Assembly (NCBI RefSeq): GCF_004345425.1
Contig: NZ_SLVP01000001.1
Location: 744,001-808,000, forward strand
Source: Paenibacillus sp. BK033
GTDB lineage: Bacteria; Bacillota; Bacilli; Paenibacillales; Paenibacillaceae
DNA length: 64,000 bases
Direction: 5' to 3'
Part shown: in pieces, positions 54,065 to 63,184 of the stretch
Layout of the letters: every line of letters starts with the position of its first letter
How positions within the stretch are numbered: position 1 is the stretch's first letter
The notes under the pieces: generated by a model
Told to the model about the DNA's origin: nothing
The model's database searches: none
Seen by the model: the letters and a program-made list of their open reading frames with translations, nothing else
Program-made: the position numbers and the translations under genes

Positions 54065-56299
54065 ATGAAAGAGAAGATGCAGGCGGCAAGAAGATGGCGA
54101 GAGTTGCTTCAAGCTAATCGTCCCACAGATCCGATTAAACCGAGGACGGACAAGGATATTTCGGAACAAGTAGAAAAGCTGCTCCGGCAGCTGACGATAG
54201 ATCAGAAAATCGGCCAAATGAGTCAATGCTTGGGCTCCCGGGTGTCGCTCGGCGGAGAGGTGGAATCCGAAAGCGCGGAGAAGCTCCTGGAGCAGGGACG
54301 AGTCGGGACGGTTCTTGGCGCAATGGAGTCGGAGCGGATATTCGAGCTGCAGAGGATTGCCGTTGAAATATCTCCTCATGGCATACCGCTTCTGTTCAAT
54401 TCGGATATTATCCACGGCTTTCAGACGATTTTTCCGGTCCCGCTGGCCTGGTCATGCAGCTGGGATCCGGAAGCGATTAAGCTCGCGTGCGAGATCGCGG
54501 CAAAAGAAGCGACGGCGACCGGCATTACGTACAACCATGCTCCGATGGTGGATATTTCTCGGGATCCCCGGTGGGGACGCGTGGTAGAGGGGGCGGGCGA
54601 AGACCCTTACCTGGGGGCGCTCATTGCCAAGGCTCAAGTTGAAGGCTACCAAGGGGAAAGCTTGTTTAGCGAGGAGACGATGATCGCTTGTCTGAAGCAT
54701 TTTGCGGGATATGGGGCAGGTGAAGCGGGCCGCGATTATAATACGGTGGATATGTCGGAGCGAACCTTGAGAGACTTCTATTTGCCGCCATTTCAGGCGG
54801 GGATTGAAGCGGGAGCCGCTTCGGTGATGAATGGCTTCAACCAATATGACGGGATTCCGTGCGCGGCCAGCGAGTTTTTGCTGAAGGATCTTCTCCGGAA
54901 CGAGCTTGAATTCGACGGCATGATTATTTCGGATTACGGATCGATTGAAGAGATTGTTGCCCACGGTGCGGCAAAAGACAGCAAGGAAGCGGCCAAGCTG
55001 GCACTTGACGCAACGATGGACATTGAAATGGTGACCCGTGCTTATGCCTCCCATTTGCCTACGCTCATTAAAGAAGGGAAAGTGCGCGAAGAGCAGCTGG
55101 ATCAGGCGGTCCGGCGCATTTTAACGTATAAATACAGGATTGGGATTATGGATGTTCCATTCCGGTATATCCGGCCGGAGAAGGAAGCAGAGTATCATTT
55201 TCATTCGGATCACTTGAAGGCGAGTAAGGTACTTGCGCTTAAGTCGGCTGTTCTATTGAAAAATGACGGCGTTCTCCCGCTCAATAAAAGCATCAAGCGC
55301 CTTGCGTTAATTGGACCGTTTGCTGACAGCAAGGATCAGCTGGGTCCGTGGCAGGGAACGAAGTATCACGAACGAACGATTACGCTTGCGGGGGGGATTC
55401 GCGAGCTTGTCCCTCATATAGAGCTGGATATCGTAATAGGCTGTGAAGTAAATGCTGCAATCGAAGGCGGCTTTACGGCGGCGAAAATGGCGGCGCAAGA
55501 GGCGGATGCGGTTATTCTTGCGCTGGGGGAAACATGGACAATGAGCGGCGAGGCTGCTTCGCGTATGGATATCGGACTGCCGAGTGCTCAGCGGGAGCTG
55601 GCGGAGTTTGTTGCGCAGCTGGGCAAACCTACCGTACTGGTTCTTACAAACGGCAGACCGCTTGTATTCAACGGACTCGAGAAGAAGGTTAACGCGATTC
55701 TGGAAACCTGGTACCTTGGCTCTTGCGCAGGCGCGGCTGCGGCGGATATTTTGTTCGGGGAGTATAATCCTACGGGCAGGCTGACGATGAGCTTCCCTCG
55801 CCAAGAAGGGCAGATCCCGGTATATTACAATCATTTTCAAACAGGCCGGCCGGTAACCGAGAGCAATCAGCACGAAGCCTTCTTGTCCAAGTATACCGAT
55901 GGTCCCAACGACCCATTATATCCGTTCGGCTTCGGCATGAGCTACACGACCTTTACTTATTCGGACATCCGTTTGGACAAAACGTCGTTGCAGCGCGGGG
56001 ATACGATTCTTGCGTCGGTAACGGTAACGAATACTGGCAGTCATGCTGGCGAAGAGACCGTTCAAATGTATATCCGGGATCATTACGGCAGCACAGTCCG
56101 ACCGGTAAAAAGGCTGCGAGGCTTCGCGAAGATTACGTTAGAGCCGGGAGCAGCAAGGGAAGTCAGCTTCAGGATTACCGAAGAGGATTTGAAATATCAC
56201 GATAAGCACCTTCGCTACTGCGCAGAGGAAGGCGAGTTTTCCGTCTATATTGGAGGGAACTCGATGGAAGCGCGGGAGGCGGAATTCGAATTAATATAA
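54065..56299 (+). CDS. Glycoside hydrolase family 3 beta-glucosidase/xylosidase (cytoplasmic)
   Basis: 744 residues in the standard GH3 layout: an N-terminal barrel (about 35-370; PMVDISRDPRWGRVVEGAGEDP, KHFAGYGAGEAGRDYN), with the nucleophile aspartate in GMIISDYGSI near 283, a C-terminal alpha/beta sandwich (about 400-620; ILALGETWTMSGEAASR) and a fibronectin-III-like end domain. No signal peptide. It releases terminal beta-linked glucose or xylose from imported oligosaccharides. AGGGAAGGGGA precedes the ATG. Single-gene unit with its own terminator. Confidence 0.92.
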   Translation: MKEKMQAARRWRELLQANRPTDPIKPRTDKDISEQVEKLLRQLTIDQKIGQMSQCLGSRVSLGGEVESESAEKLLEQGRVGTVLGAMESERIFELQRIAVEISPHGIPLLFNSDIIHGFQTIFPVPLAWSCSWDPEAIKLACEIAAKEATATGITYNHAPMVDISRDPRWGRVVEGAGEDPYLGALIAKAQVEGYQGESLFSEETMIACLKHFAGYGAGEAGRDYNTVDMSERTLRDFYLPPFQAGIEAGAASVMNGFNQYDGIPCAASEFLLKDLLRNELEFDGMIISDYGSIEEIVAHGAAKDSKEAAKLALDATMDIEMVTRAYASHLPTLIKEGKVREEQLDQAVRRILTYKYRIGIMDVPFRYIRPEKEAEYHFHSDHLKASKVLALKSAVLLKNDGVLPLNKSIKRLALIGPFADSKDQLGPWQGTKYHERTITLAGGIRELVPHIELDIVIGCEVNAAIEGGFTAAKMAAQEADAVILALGETWTMSGEAASRMDIGLPSAQRELAEFVAQLGKPTVLVLTNGRPLVFNGLEKKVNAILETWYLGSCAGAAAADILFGEYNPTGRLTMSFPRQEGQIPVYYNHFQTGRPVTESNQHEAFLSKYTDGPNDPLYPFGFGMSYTTFTYSDIRLDKTSLQRGDTILASVTVTNTGSHAGEETVQMYIRDHYGSTVRPVKRLRGFAKITLEPGAAREVSFRITEEDLKYHDKHLRYCAEEGEFSVYIGGNSMEAREAEFELI

Positions 56300-56303
56300 A
56301 ATG

Positions 56304-56346
56304 AAAGGGACTGTCCGTGAGCTGAATGCTGAAGGACAGTCCCTTT
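56304..56346 (+). terminator. Rho-independent terminator
   Basis: A perfect 13-bp stem (56304-56316 with 56334-56346) with a 17-nt loop; the T-run is weak. Confidence 0.7.
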
Positions 56347-56354
56347 ATGATGGA

Positions 56355-56560
56355 GGCTTAACGATATGCCACATCGTCAAGCCTTGCTATTAGTGACTTT
56401 GCCGTGGTCTTAACGATACCCGACATCGTTAAGAACGCTGAAATCGCGCAAAAATGCTCAAAATCAAGTGTAAAACGACTGCTTGACGATGCGGGACATC
56501 GTTAAGCTTCGCAATAAGTCATGCTGCTTCTTCCTTAACGATGCCGCGCATCGTTAAGGA
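56355..56560. repeat. Four copies of a 25-bp palindrome (BIME-like array)
   Basis: Units at 56357-56381, 56409-56433, 56482-56506 and 56534-56558, each CTTRACGAT-7 nt-ATCGTYAAG. Start-to-start distances are 52, 73 and 52 bp. The 27-nt spacers inside pairs 1-2 and 3-4 share 13 positions, so the array looks like a duplicated palindrome pair. It fills the gap between the convergent GH3 and AraC genes; AGTTGCGCAACT, another perfect palindrome, follows at 56567-56578. No gene is present between 56300 and 56616. Confidence 0.85.
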
Positions 56561-56616
56561 ACCATAAGTTGCGCAACTAGCTCGGCGACCCTGCTTGCGA
56601 TTCGCAGGCAGCCGGC

Positions 56617-57501
56617 TTACGCGTTTTCCTGCAGGCGGCTCCGGTATTCTCTCGGCGTGCAGCCAAAGCGCTGTCGGAATACGGTGTTGAAGTAGCTTAA
56701 GCTGTTGAAGCCAACGTCGAGCGCGACCTCCATAATCTTGGCATCTGATTGCCTAAGACGGCTGGCCGCCTGCTGGACGCGATAGCTGTTCATATATTCG
56801 ATGGGGCTTTTTGTAGTCATGCGTTTGAAGAAACGGCAGAAATACGACTCGCTCATCCTTGCCAGCTCCGCGAGCTTCTGCAGAGGAATAGGCTCGGCAT
56901 AATTTTGCTCGATATATTCGATGACGGTCTTCAGCCGTTCAATCCGGAAGCCTTCTTGTTCCGGCTTCACCCGTACGGAAGGCTTCCCTAAGCTGACCAG
57001 CTTGGCCAATATGCCAAATAACAAGCCTTTTATCGTAAGCTCCGAAGCGGCTTGTTCGTTACGGTGAGTCTCAAATAACTGATCGAGCATCGCAAGAAGC
57101 TCGATGCCCGGCCCAGGCTCCCGGCGCAAATGGGCGGGTACTTCATATCTTCTCTCAAGAACGGGAGAAATATAACGGTCGAACAAATAATCGATGGATC
57201 CGCTGCTGAACAAGCTGGAATGGAACACAACAGCGTTGAATGAGCAGGGTTTGTCTCCCACAACGTATCCGGAATGAAGCTCACCGGAATTAACGAAGAT
57301 TGCTTCACCAGCTTGCAGTTCATAATCCTGCAAATCTACCCGGAATACGGCTTTTCCTTCCGTTACTAGCAGCAGCTCAAGCTCGTCATGCCAATGCAAA
57401 TCCAGCAGAGGGGCATCAGCCGGACAGGTGATTTCGTACAGGCTGACCGGATAGATCGGGTTGCCATGCTTGCGAGCTTCTTTCAGCAAAGATTTATCCA
57501 T
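56617..57501 (-). CDS. AraC-family regulator with cupin domain
   Basis: 294 residues: an N-terminal cupin (about 25-95, DLHWHDELELLLVTEGKAVF) and a C-terminal double helix-turn-helix (about 190-290; IPLQKLAELARMSESYFCRF and AKIMEVALDVGFNSLSYFNT). Divergent from the GH31 alpha-xylosidase gene and so its likely sugar-responsive activator. ATG 57501 follows GGAG at 8 nt; the in-frame TTG at 57507 is only 2 nt from that site. Confidence 0.92.
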   Translation of the reverse strand: MDKSLLKEARKHGNPIYPVSLYEITCPADAPLLDLHWHDELELLLVTEGKAVFRVDLQDYELQAGEAIFVNSGELHSGYVVGDKPCSFNAVVFHSSLFSSGSIDYLFDRYISPVLERRYEVPAHLRREPGPGIELLAMLDQLFETHRNEQAASELTIKGLLFGILAKLVSLGKPSVRVKPEQEGFRIERLKTVIEYIEQNYAEPIPLQKLAELARMSESYFCRFFKRMTTKSPIEYMNSYRVQQAASRLRQSDAKIMEVALDVGFNSLSYFNTVFRQRFGCTPREYRSRLQENA

Positions 57502-57599
57502 AAACAAAACTCCTATAGAAAAATAGCAAATGTCAAAATCGTGATAATAATGAGCAATATTTAGGAAGAGTTACAGAGAATAAGACAATATTATTATAA

Positions 57600-57613
57600 C
57601 ATAACCGCTTACA
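57600..57613. promoter_or_regulatory. Cre-like site upstream of the GH31 gene
   Basis: CATAACCGCTTACA matches the CcpA consensus at 12 of 14 positions, in the divergent AraC/GH31 region. Confidence 0.45.
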
Positions 57614-57689
57614 AGGTACGAGAAGCTACTGAGTAGGCTGGATACACCCTAGAAATCCTTGCAAGGCAAGACTTTTAAACAATCCAATA

Positions 57690-57718
57690 AGCAAACGCTT
57701 ACGAATTGCTTTGCAATT
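57690..57718. promoter_or_regulatory. Second cre-like site and adjacent inverted repeat
   Basis: AGCAAACGCTTACG (57690-57703) matches the cre consensus at 11 of 14 positions. It is followed directly by AATTGC-TTT-GCAATT (57704-57718), a perfect inverted repeat four nt before the ribosome binding site, which could be an operator or a leader hairpin. Confidence 0.5.
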
Positions 57719-57738
57719 ATTCGAGGAGGAACATAAAC

Positions 57739-60054
57739 ATGAAATTTACCGATGGTTATTGGCAAATTCGCGAAGGCGTTGAGATGCAATATCCGGTTGA
57801 CGTTCGCGAATTGAAAGAAAAGAACGGCAAACTGACGGCTTACATGGCAACAAAGCCGGTCGTCATCAAGGGCGATACGCTGAACGGCACGATGCTTACG
57901 GCCGAGATCAGCTCTCCAATTCCCGATGTCATTAAAGTTCGCTGGGTACACCATGCCGGCGTGAAACAAGTTGGCCCTGAATTCGAGACTCTCGTTGATG
58001 CCAATCATAGCGTAACCGTCGAACAAGACGAGCAATACACAACCCTTACTAGCGGCGGCCTGCAGGCGCGTATCCGCAAATCGCCGACTTGGGGCCTGGA
58101 ATTCATTCAGAACGGCCGCAAGGTGACGGGCACAGCGCAAAAGGCTGCGGCTTATGTGCAAGATCACGGCAAAGCTTTCTTCCGCGAAATGCTGGATCTT
58201 GGCGTTGGCGAGCAGGTTTACGGCCTTGGCGAACGCTTCACTCCGTTTATCAAGAACGGCCAGGTTGTTGATTCCTGGAACGAAGACGGCGGAACAAGCT
58301 CCGAGCAAGCATACAAAAACGTGCCGTTCTATCTATCGAGCGCAGGTTACGGCGTATTCGTCAACCATCCGGAACGCGTATCGTTCGAAATTGGTTCCGA
58401 GGTCGTGTCGAAGGTTGGCTTTAGCGTGCCCGGCGAGCATCTGGAATACTTCATCGTAGGCGGCAAAACGCTGAAGGACGTACTCGACAACTACACGAAG
58501 CTGACCGGCAAACCGGCATTGCCTCCGGCATGGTCGTTTGGCCTGTGGCTGACAACTTCGTTTACAACGGACTATGACGAAGCAACGGTTAACAGCTTTA
58601 TTGAAGGAATGGCTGAGCGCAATATTCCGCTTCATGTCTTCCACTTCGACTGCTTCTGGATGAAAGAATACGAATGGTGCAACTTCGAGTGGGATGCGGA
58701 CATGTTCCCGGATCCGGAAGGCATGCTTCGCCGCCTGAAAGAACGAGGTCTTCGCATTTGCGTATGGATCAACTCCTACATCGGCCAAAAATCTCCTCTC
58801 TTCCAAGAAGGCATGGAAAACGGCTACCTCGTTCGCAAGCCGGACGGCAGCGTATGGCAATGGGATAAATGGCAGGCGGGCATGGGACTTGTCGACTTCA
58901 CGAACCCGGATGCGGTGAAATGGTACAAAGGCCATCTGAAACGTCTGATGGACATGGGCGTTGATTGCTTCAAAACGGACTTCGGCGAGCGCATCCCTAC
59001 GGATGTCGTTTACTTCGACGGTTCCGATCCGCAGAAAATGCACAATTATTATACGCAGCTGTACAACAAAGCGGTATTCGAAGTACTGGAAGAAAACCGC
59101 GGCAAGAACGAAGCGATGCTGTTCGCGCGTTCGGCTACGGCAGGCGGCCAGCAGTACCCGGTACACTGGGGCGGCGACTGCTCGGCGAACTATGATTCGA
59201 TGGCGGAATCGCTCCGCGGCGGCTTGTCGCTTGGTCTTTCCGGCTTTGGCTTCTGGAGCCACGATATCAGCGGCTTCGAGCGGACGGCTCCACCGGATAT
59301 CTACAAGCGTTGGGTAGCCTTTGGCATGCTCAGCTCGCACAGCCGCCTGCACGGCAACGAATCGTACCGCGTGCCTTGGCTGTTCGACGAAGAGTCCGTT
59401 GACGTCCTTCGTTACTTCACGGAGCTTAAGAGCAGCCTGATGCCTTATCTGTTCAACCATGCGGTTGAAGCAACGGAAAAAGGCGTACCGATGATGCGCG
59501 CGATGGTTCTCGAGTTCCCTGAGGATCCAACGACGCATTACCTGGATCGTCAGTACATGCTGGGCGAAAGCCTGCTGGTTGCTCCAATCTTTAATACCGA
59601 AGGTACGGCGAAATATTACGTACCGGCGGGCAAATGGACCAGCCTGATCGACGGTACGACGGTTGAGGGCGGCAAATGGGTAGAAGAGCAGCATGGCTAC
59701 AGCTCGATTCCGTTGCTTGTTCGTCCTAACACGCTTCTTGCCGTCGGAAACAACAACCAAAAGCCGGACTACGATTACGCGGATAACGTCACGCTGCACC
59801 TGTTCGAGCTGGAAGACGGCGCAACGGCAAAAGCGGTTATCCATGATCTGAACGGACAGCCGCAAGCAACGGCTAAGGCGGCTCGCACAGGCAGCACCAT
59901 TGAAATCAGCTATGAAGGCACAGGCAAGCCATGGCAGGTTGTACTGCGCGGCATTGAGCAAGCAGCGGCTGTGGAAGGCGCTGACTCGCAGCAAACCTCA
60001 GAAGGCTTGAAGCTCGTTCCAGCCTCCGGTCAGAAGATCATTGTAAAACTGTAG
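57739..60054 (+). CDS. yicI: GH31 alpha-xylosidase (YicI type)
   Basis: 771 residues, matching YicI-type alpha-xylosidases in length and layout: the N-terminal galactose-mutarotase-like domain, the barrel (about 255-600), and beta domains at the end. The nucleophile aspartate is in FKTDFGERIPTDV and the acid/base in HWGGDCSANYDSM, both as in E. coli YicI. It removes alpha-1,6-linked xylose from the non-reducing end of xyloglucan oligosaccharides or isoprimeverose. No signal peptide, so intracellular. Start ATG 57739 follows GAGGAGGA (57723-57730) at 8 nt. Confidence 0.93.
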   Translation: MKFTDGYWQIREGVEMQYPVDVRELKEKNGKLTAYMATKPVVIKGDTLNGTMLTAEISSPIPDVIKVRWVHHAGVKQVGPEFETLVDANHSVTVEQDEQYTTLTSGGLQARIRKSPTWGLEFIQNGRKVTGTAQKAAAYVQDHGKAFFREMLDLGVGEQVYGLGERFTPFIKNGQVVDSWNEDGGTSSEQAYKNVPFYLSSAGYGVFVNHPERVSFEIGSEVVSKVGFSVPGEHLEYFIVGGKTLKDVLDNYTKLTGKPALPPAWSFGLWLTTSFTTDYDEATVNSFIEGMAERNIPLHVFHFDCFWMKEYEWCNFEWDADMFPDPEGMLRRLKERGLRICVWINSYIGQKSPLFQEGMENGYLVRKPDGSVWQWDKWQAGMGLVDFTNPDAVKWYKGHLKRLMDMGVDCFKTDFGERIPTDVVYFDGSDPQKMHNYYTQLYNKAVFEVLEENRGKNEAMLFARSATAGGQQYPVHWGGDCSANYDSMAESLRGGLSLGLSGFGFWSHDISGFERTAPPDIYKRWVAFGMLSSHSRLHGNESYRVPWLFDEESVDVLRYFTELKSSLMPYLFNHAVEATEKGVPMMRAMVLEFPEDPTTHYLDRQYMLGESLLVAPIFNTEGTAKYYVPAGKWTSLIDGTTVEGGKWVEEQHGYSSIPLLVRPNTLLAVGNNNQKPDYDYADNVTLHLFELEDGATAKAVIHDLNGQPQATAKAARTGSTIEISYEGTGKPWQVVLRGIEQAAAVEGADSQQTSEGLKLVPASGQKIIVKL

Positions 60055-60067
60055 ATGTAAAACGATA

Positions 60068-60110
60068 GGCGACCGGCCGCTTGCTCCCAAAGAGCAAGCG
60101 GCTGTTCGCC
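60068..60110 (+). terminator. Rho-independent terminator-like hairpin
   Basis: A perfect 11-bp stem (60076-60086 with 60092-60102), extended by five further pairs (60068-60072 with 60106-60110); no strong T-run. Confidence 0.6.
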
Positions 60111-60141
60111 CATTCGTGCGTAACTAAGATACGCACGGCAA

Positions 60142-60183
60142 CAAAAAAGCCCGGAAAGAGAGTTTCACTCCTCTTTCCGGGCT
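60142..60183 (-). terminator. Terminator of the GH3 gene
   Basis: A perfect 13-bp stem (60148-60160 with 60171-60183), 10-nt loop, and six T on the minus strand. Confidence 0.85.
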
Positions 60184-60192
60184 AACAAATAT

Positions 60193-63015
60193 CTATTTGC
60201 CGAAGCGGAACCAGCTCAGCTTCGTTTCGCCTTCGCCTCTAACTACCAGATACACTTGGTGGTTGCCGGCTGCTTGCTCGACCGATGCCGTGACTGTCTG
60301 CCAAGCGGAGCTTGCTTGAAGCGTCAGGCTGCCAGCGAGCGGACCGTCCGGACCATCAAGGCGGATTTCAAGGGATGCGCCTTTCGCAGACAAGGCTCTG
60401 GCTTCGAAGAAGCAAATTTCTTCGCCAATCAGGGCGTCATCGTAACGGAGCCATGCAACGGACGACGTTGTTGCCGCGCTGTCGCCGCCTTCGGCATTGT
60501 CGCTGATGATGATATTGGAATAATCGTCATAATTCACGGCTCCCGTAACTTGGGACAAATCGCGCGGCGGAATCGTTTCGCCGGCAACGGTCAAGGCTCC
60601 TTCCAGGCGGATATCGCCGGAGGATGCGCCAACGAGAAACGCGTAACTGCCTTGCTCGACGCACATTTTGCTTCTGGTTACATCCCAGAAAGCGAGAGCG
60701 GAACGGTCCAGCACGAAGCTTACTTCCCTTGATTCACCGGCAGCAAGCGCAATGCGATCGAACGATTGAAGCTGTCTGAGCGCACGTTTCACGCGGGATT
60801 CCAAGGCTCTGGCGTACAGCTGAACGACTTCTTCGCCGTCAATGTCGCTAGTATTCGTAACGCGGAAGCTAACGGTAATCGAATCTTCGGACTGCTCAAG
60901 CTTGAGAGCATCGTATTGGAAACGGCTGTAGGACAAACCGTGCCCGAATGGATACAATGGCTTTCCGGCAAAATATTGGTAAGTGCGTTCGCTTTTGATA
61001 ATGTCGTAATCCATAAATTCGCCAAGCTGGTCAGCCGACTCGTACCAGGTCATGTTGACGCGTCCAGCCGGGTTGTAGTCGCCAAACAGGACGTCAGCCA
61101 GCGCATGGCCAAGCTCTTGACCGGCATGCGACAGATAGACGATCGCAGGAATATTCTCCTGGACCCAAGGCATAGCGAACGGATAGCTGCCGACTACCAC
61201 AACAACGGTATTCGGATTAACGGCATAGACTTCGCGAATGAGCTTTTCTTGATAAGCAGCAAGCGTCAGGTCGGGGCGGTCAATCGTTTCTTTCCCGTTA
61301 ATGAGCGGGTGATTGCCGACAACAACAACCGCGACTTCGTTGTTACGCGCGGCGGCAATCGCTTCCTGCAGGCCGTCGGTTTCTTTTTCAACCGCAAACG
61401 GCTCGGCGACAGAGGCATCGCCATCCCGCACTTCCAGGGCTCCGCTCTCGGCATTGACGGTTACGGGACGGTTGTTCCAGGTCGTGAAGGTCACGACATT
61501 CTCGTCATGCTGCGGACGAACGTGGAATACTTCCTTGGTGAACCATTCCCAGATATGCTCGGACGATGCGGTGATTTTCTCATCGTCGGTTGTCAGGTAG
61601 AGCTTGTTATTTTCCGCGATAAGCGTATGGCTGTCCCAGCCCCAGTCTGTCGTTTCGAACAGATCGGCAGAATCGGAGCCATGGGAGCTTGCGGACAGCG
61701 AGTTTTTCTCGTCGCTTCCAAGCCTCACGTACTTGCCGTTCTTCAGCGATTTAAGCTTCACTCGGCTGCTGCCCGTTGCCAGCGTTACTGCTTGATGGGC
61801 ACCGTTCATTTTCTTCCGGATGCCTTCAAACGGCGTAATCGAATACGGCATAAGGCCGCTGTACCAGTCGCGGTACACGATGCCGGCCAGCGGGCCGATA
61901 ACGGCAGCCTTGCTCAGCTTATCCGCGGATAGCGGCAGGAGACCGTCGTTTTTGAGCAGCACGATGCTTTTGCGCACGGCATCAAGGGCAAGCTCGGCAT
62001 GCTCCGGCTTCATGATCGCCGATGCGTCGATCGCCGCATAAGGGTTGCGGTCTGCGGGATCGAATTCGCCAAGACGGAAGCGGACGCGGAACGTATTGCG
62101 CAGCGCGATGTCGAGATCGTTTTCCGTCAGCATTCCTTCGGCCAGCGCATCGCGGATCGCCTGCTTCGAGATCGGGTGATCGTCGGTAATACTGTCTACG
62201 CCGGCTTTGATTGTCAGAGCTACCGCTTCCTTGTACGTCTCGACGTAATGATGGTCATTGACGGTGCCAAGCACGTCGCCGGCGTCGCTTACGACAAATC
62301 CGTTCATGCCCCAATCCCGTTTGACGATGTTGTTCACATCCGGATTGATGTTGGCGGGAACGCCGTTCACCGAATTGTAGGCGGTCATCATCGACAGCGC
62401 TCCGCCTTCCTTGAACGGAATTTCGAACGCTTTCAGGTAGTATTCGTTTTTGTTGCGCGGGTCGAGGCTGACGGAGCATTCTCCGCGATTGATCTCGTTA
62501 TTGTTGCCGATGAAATGCTTGAGCGATGCGACCGCTTTCACGTAAAACGGATGGTCGCCCTGAATGCCTTGGGTTAAAGCCGCGGACAGCTTGCCAGTCA
62601 GATGCGGGTCTTCGCCGTAAGCCTCTTCGGTACGGCCCCAGCGCGGATCGCGCTCCATATCGACGGTTGGCGCCCATAACGTCAGACCGTTATGCGCCGG
62701 ATTCTGGGAATAGAAGCCTCGCGCTTCGTCGCCGATGACGCTGCCGATTTTTTTCAGCAGGTCTTTGTCCCAGGTACAAGCGAGGCCAATCGGCTGAGGG
62801 AAGGTTGTTGCTTCGCCCAGCCAGGCCATGCCATGCGCCGCTTCGGTGCCATGCTTGTAGGCTTTGACGCCAAGATAAGCAATCTCGTCCTGGTATTGGC
62901 ACATCAGATTGATTTTTTCTTCCAGGGTGAATCGGTTAACCAAATCATTAACGCGCTGCTCGAGCGGCAGGTCGGGGTTTTGAAATGGATATTTTGCTTC
63001 CGAAAGTTGCGTCAC
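60193..63015 (-). CDS. GH3 beta-glycosidase with inserted trefoil-like region and C-terminal CBM6
   Basis: 940 residues, long for GH3. The N-terminal barrel (about 20-330) has PTVDMERDPRWGRTEEAYGE and KHFIGNNNEINRG, with the nucleophile aspartate in GFVVSDAGD near 245. The alpha/beta sandwich is interrupted at about 425-540 by a segment beginning SRVKLKSLKNGKYVRLGSDE that resembles a fascin/ricin-like beta-trefoil; the sandwich resumes at NNEVAVVVVGNHPLINGKET. An FnIII-like domain is followed by a CBM6-like module (about 815-940) ending VYLVVRGEGETKLSWFRFGK. No signal peptide, so cytoplasmic despite the CBM. GGAGCTGA precedes the ATG. Confidence 0.9.
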   Translation of the reverse strand: MTQLSEAKYPFQNPDLPLEQRVNDLVNRFTLEEKINLMCQYQDEIAYLGVKAYKHGTEAAHGMAWLGEATTFPQPIGLACTWDKDLLKKIGSVIGDEARGFYSQNPAHNGLTLWAPTVDMERDPRWGRTEEAYGEDPHLTGKLSAALTQGIQGDHPFYVKAVASLKHFIGNNNEINRGECSVSLDPRNKNEYYLKAFEIPFKEGGALSMMTAYNSVNGVPANINPDVNNIVKRDWGMNGFVVSDAGDVLGTVNDHHYVETYKEAVALTIKAGVDSITDDHPISKQAIRDALAEGMLTENDLDIALRNTFRVRFRLGEFDPADRNPYAAIDASAIMKPEHAELALDAVRKSIVLLKNDGLLPLSADKLSKAAVIGPLAGIVYRDWYSGLMPYSITPFEGIRKKMNGAHQAVTLATGSSRVKLKSLKNGKYVRLGSDEKNSLSASSHGSDSADLFETTDWGWDSHTLIAENNKLYLTTDDEKITASSEHIWEWFTKEVFHVRPQHDENVVTFTTWNNRPVTVNAESGALEVRDGDASVAEPFAVEKETDGLQEAIAAARNNEVAVVVVGNHPLINGKETIDRPDLTLAAYQEKLIREVYAVNPNTVVVVVGSYPFAMPWVQENIPAIVYLSHAGQELGHALADVLFGDYNPAGRVNMTWYESADQLGEFMDYDIIKSERTYQYFAGKPLYPFGHGLSYSRFQYDALKLEQSEDSITVSFRVTNTSDIDGEEVVQLYARALESRVKRALRQLQSFDRIALAAGESREVSFVLDRSALAFWDVTRSKMCVEQGSYAFLVGASSGDIRLEGALTVAGETIPPRDLSQVTGAVNYDDYSNIIISDNAEGGDSAATTSSVAWLRYDDALIGEEICFFEARALSAKGASLEIRLDGPDGPLAGSLTLQASSAWQTVTASVEQAAGNHQVYLVVRGEGETKLSWFRFGK

Positions 63016-63136
63016 TACAAATGTCAGCTCCTTTAATTGTAAGGGGTTTCAAAAATTTTAACATGCAGGCGCAACCGTTCATACCCGACAAATTGGAGAT
63101 AAAATCCCTGTACAATTAGCGGTTGAACCCCTAGAA

Positions 63137-63150
63137 TGTAAACGCAATCA
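63137..63150. promoter_or_regulatory. Cre-like site between GH3 and sensor kinase genes
   Basis: TGTAAACGCAATCA matches the CcpA consensus at 13 of 14 positions. It lies in the divergent region, 122 bp from the GH3 start and 35 bp from the kinase start. Confidence 0.6.
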
Positions 63151-63184
63151 AATTTTTCTGTGATGGTGACAGGGGGCTGGCAAG

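Noticed and set aside
56355..56560. CRISPR array
   Set aside because: Units are perfect palindromes rather than direct repeats, only four copies, spacers of 27, 48 and 27 nt that are themselves partly similar, and no cas genes.
58333..59994. 553-residue minus-strand frame opposite the GH31 gene
   Set aside because: Arg/His/Ala-rich composition without any motif; opposite a clear GH31 gene.
60766..61932. 388-residue plus-strand frame opposite the GH3 gene
   Set aside because: No ribosome binding site or recognisable domain; the minus-strand GH3 explains the region.
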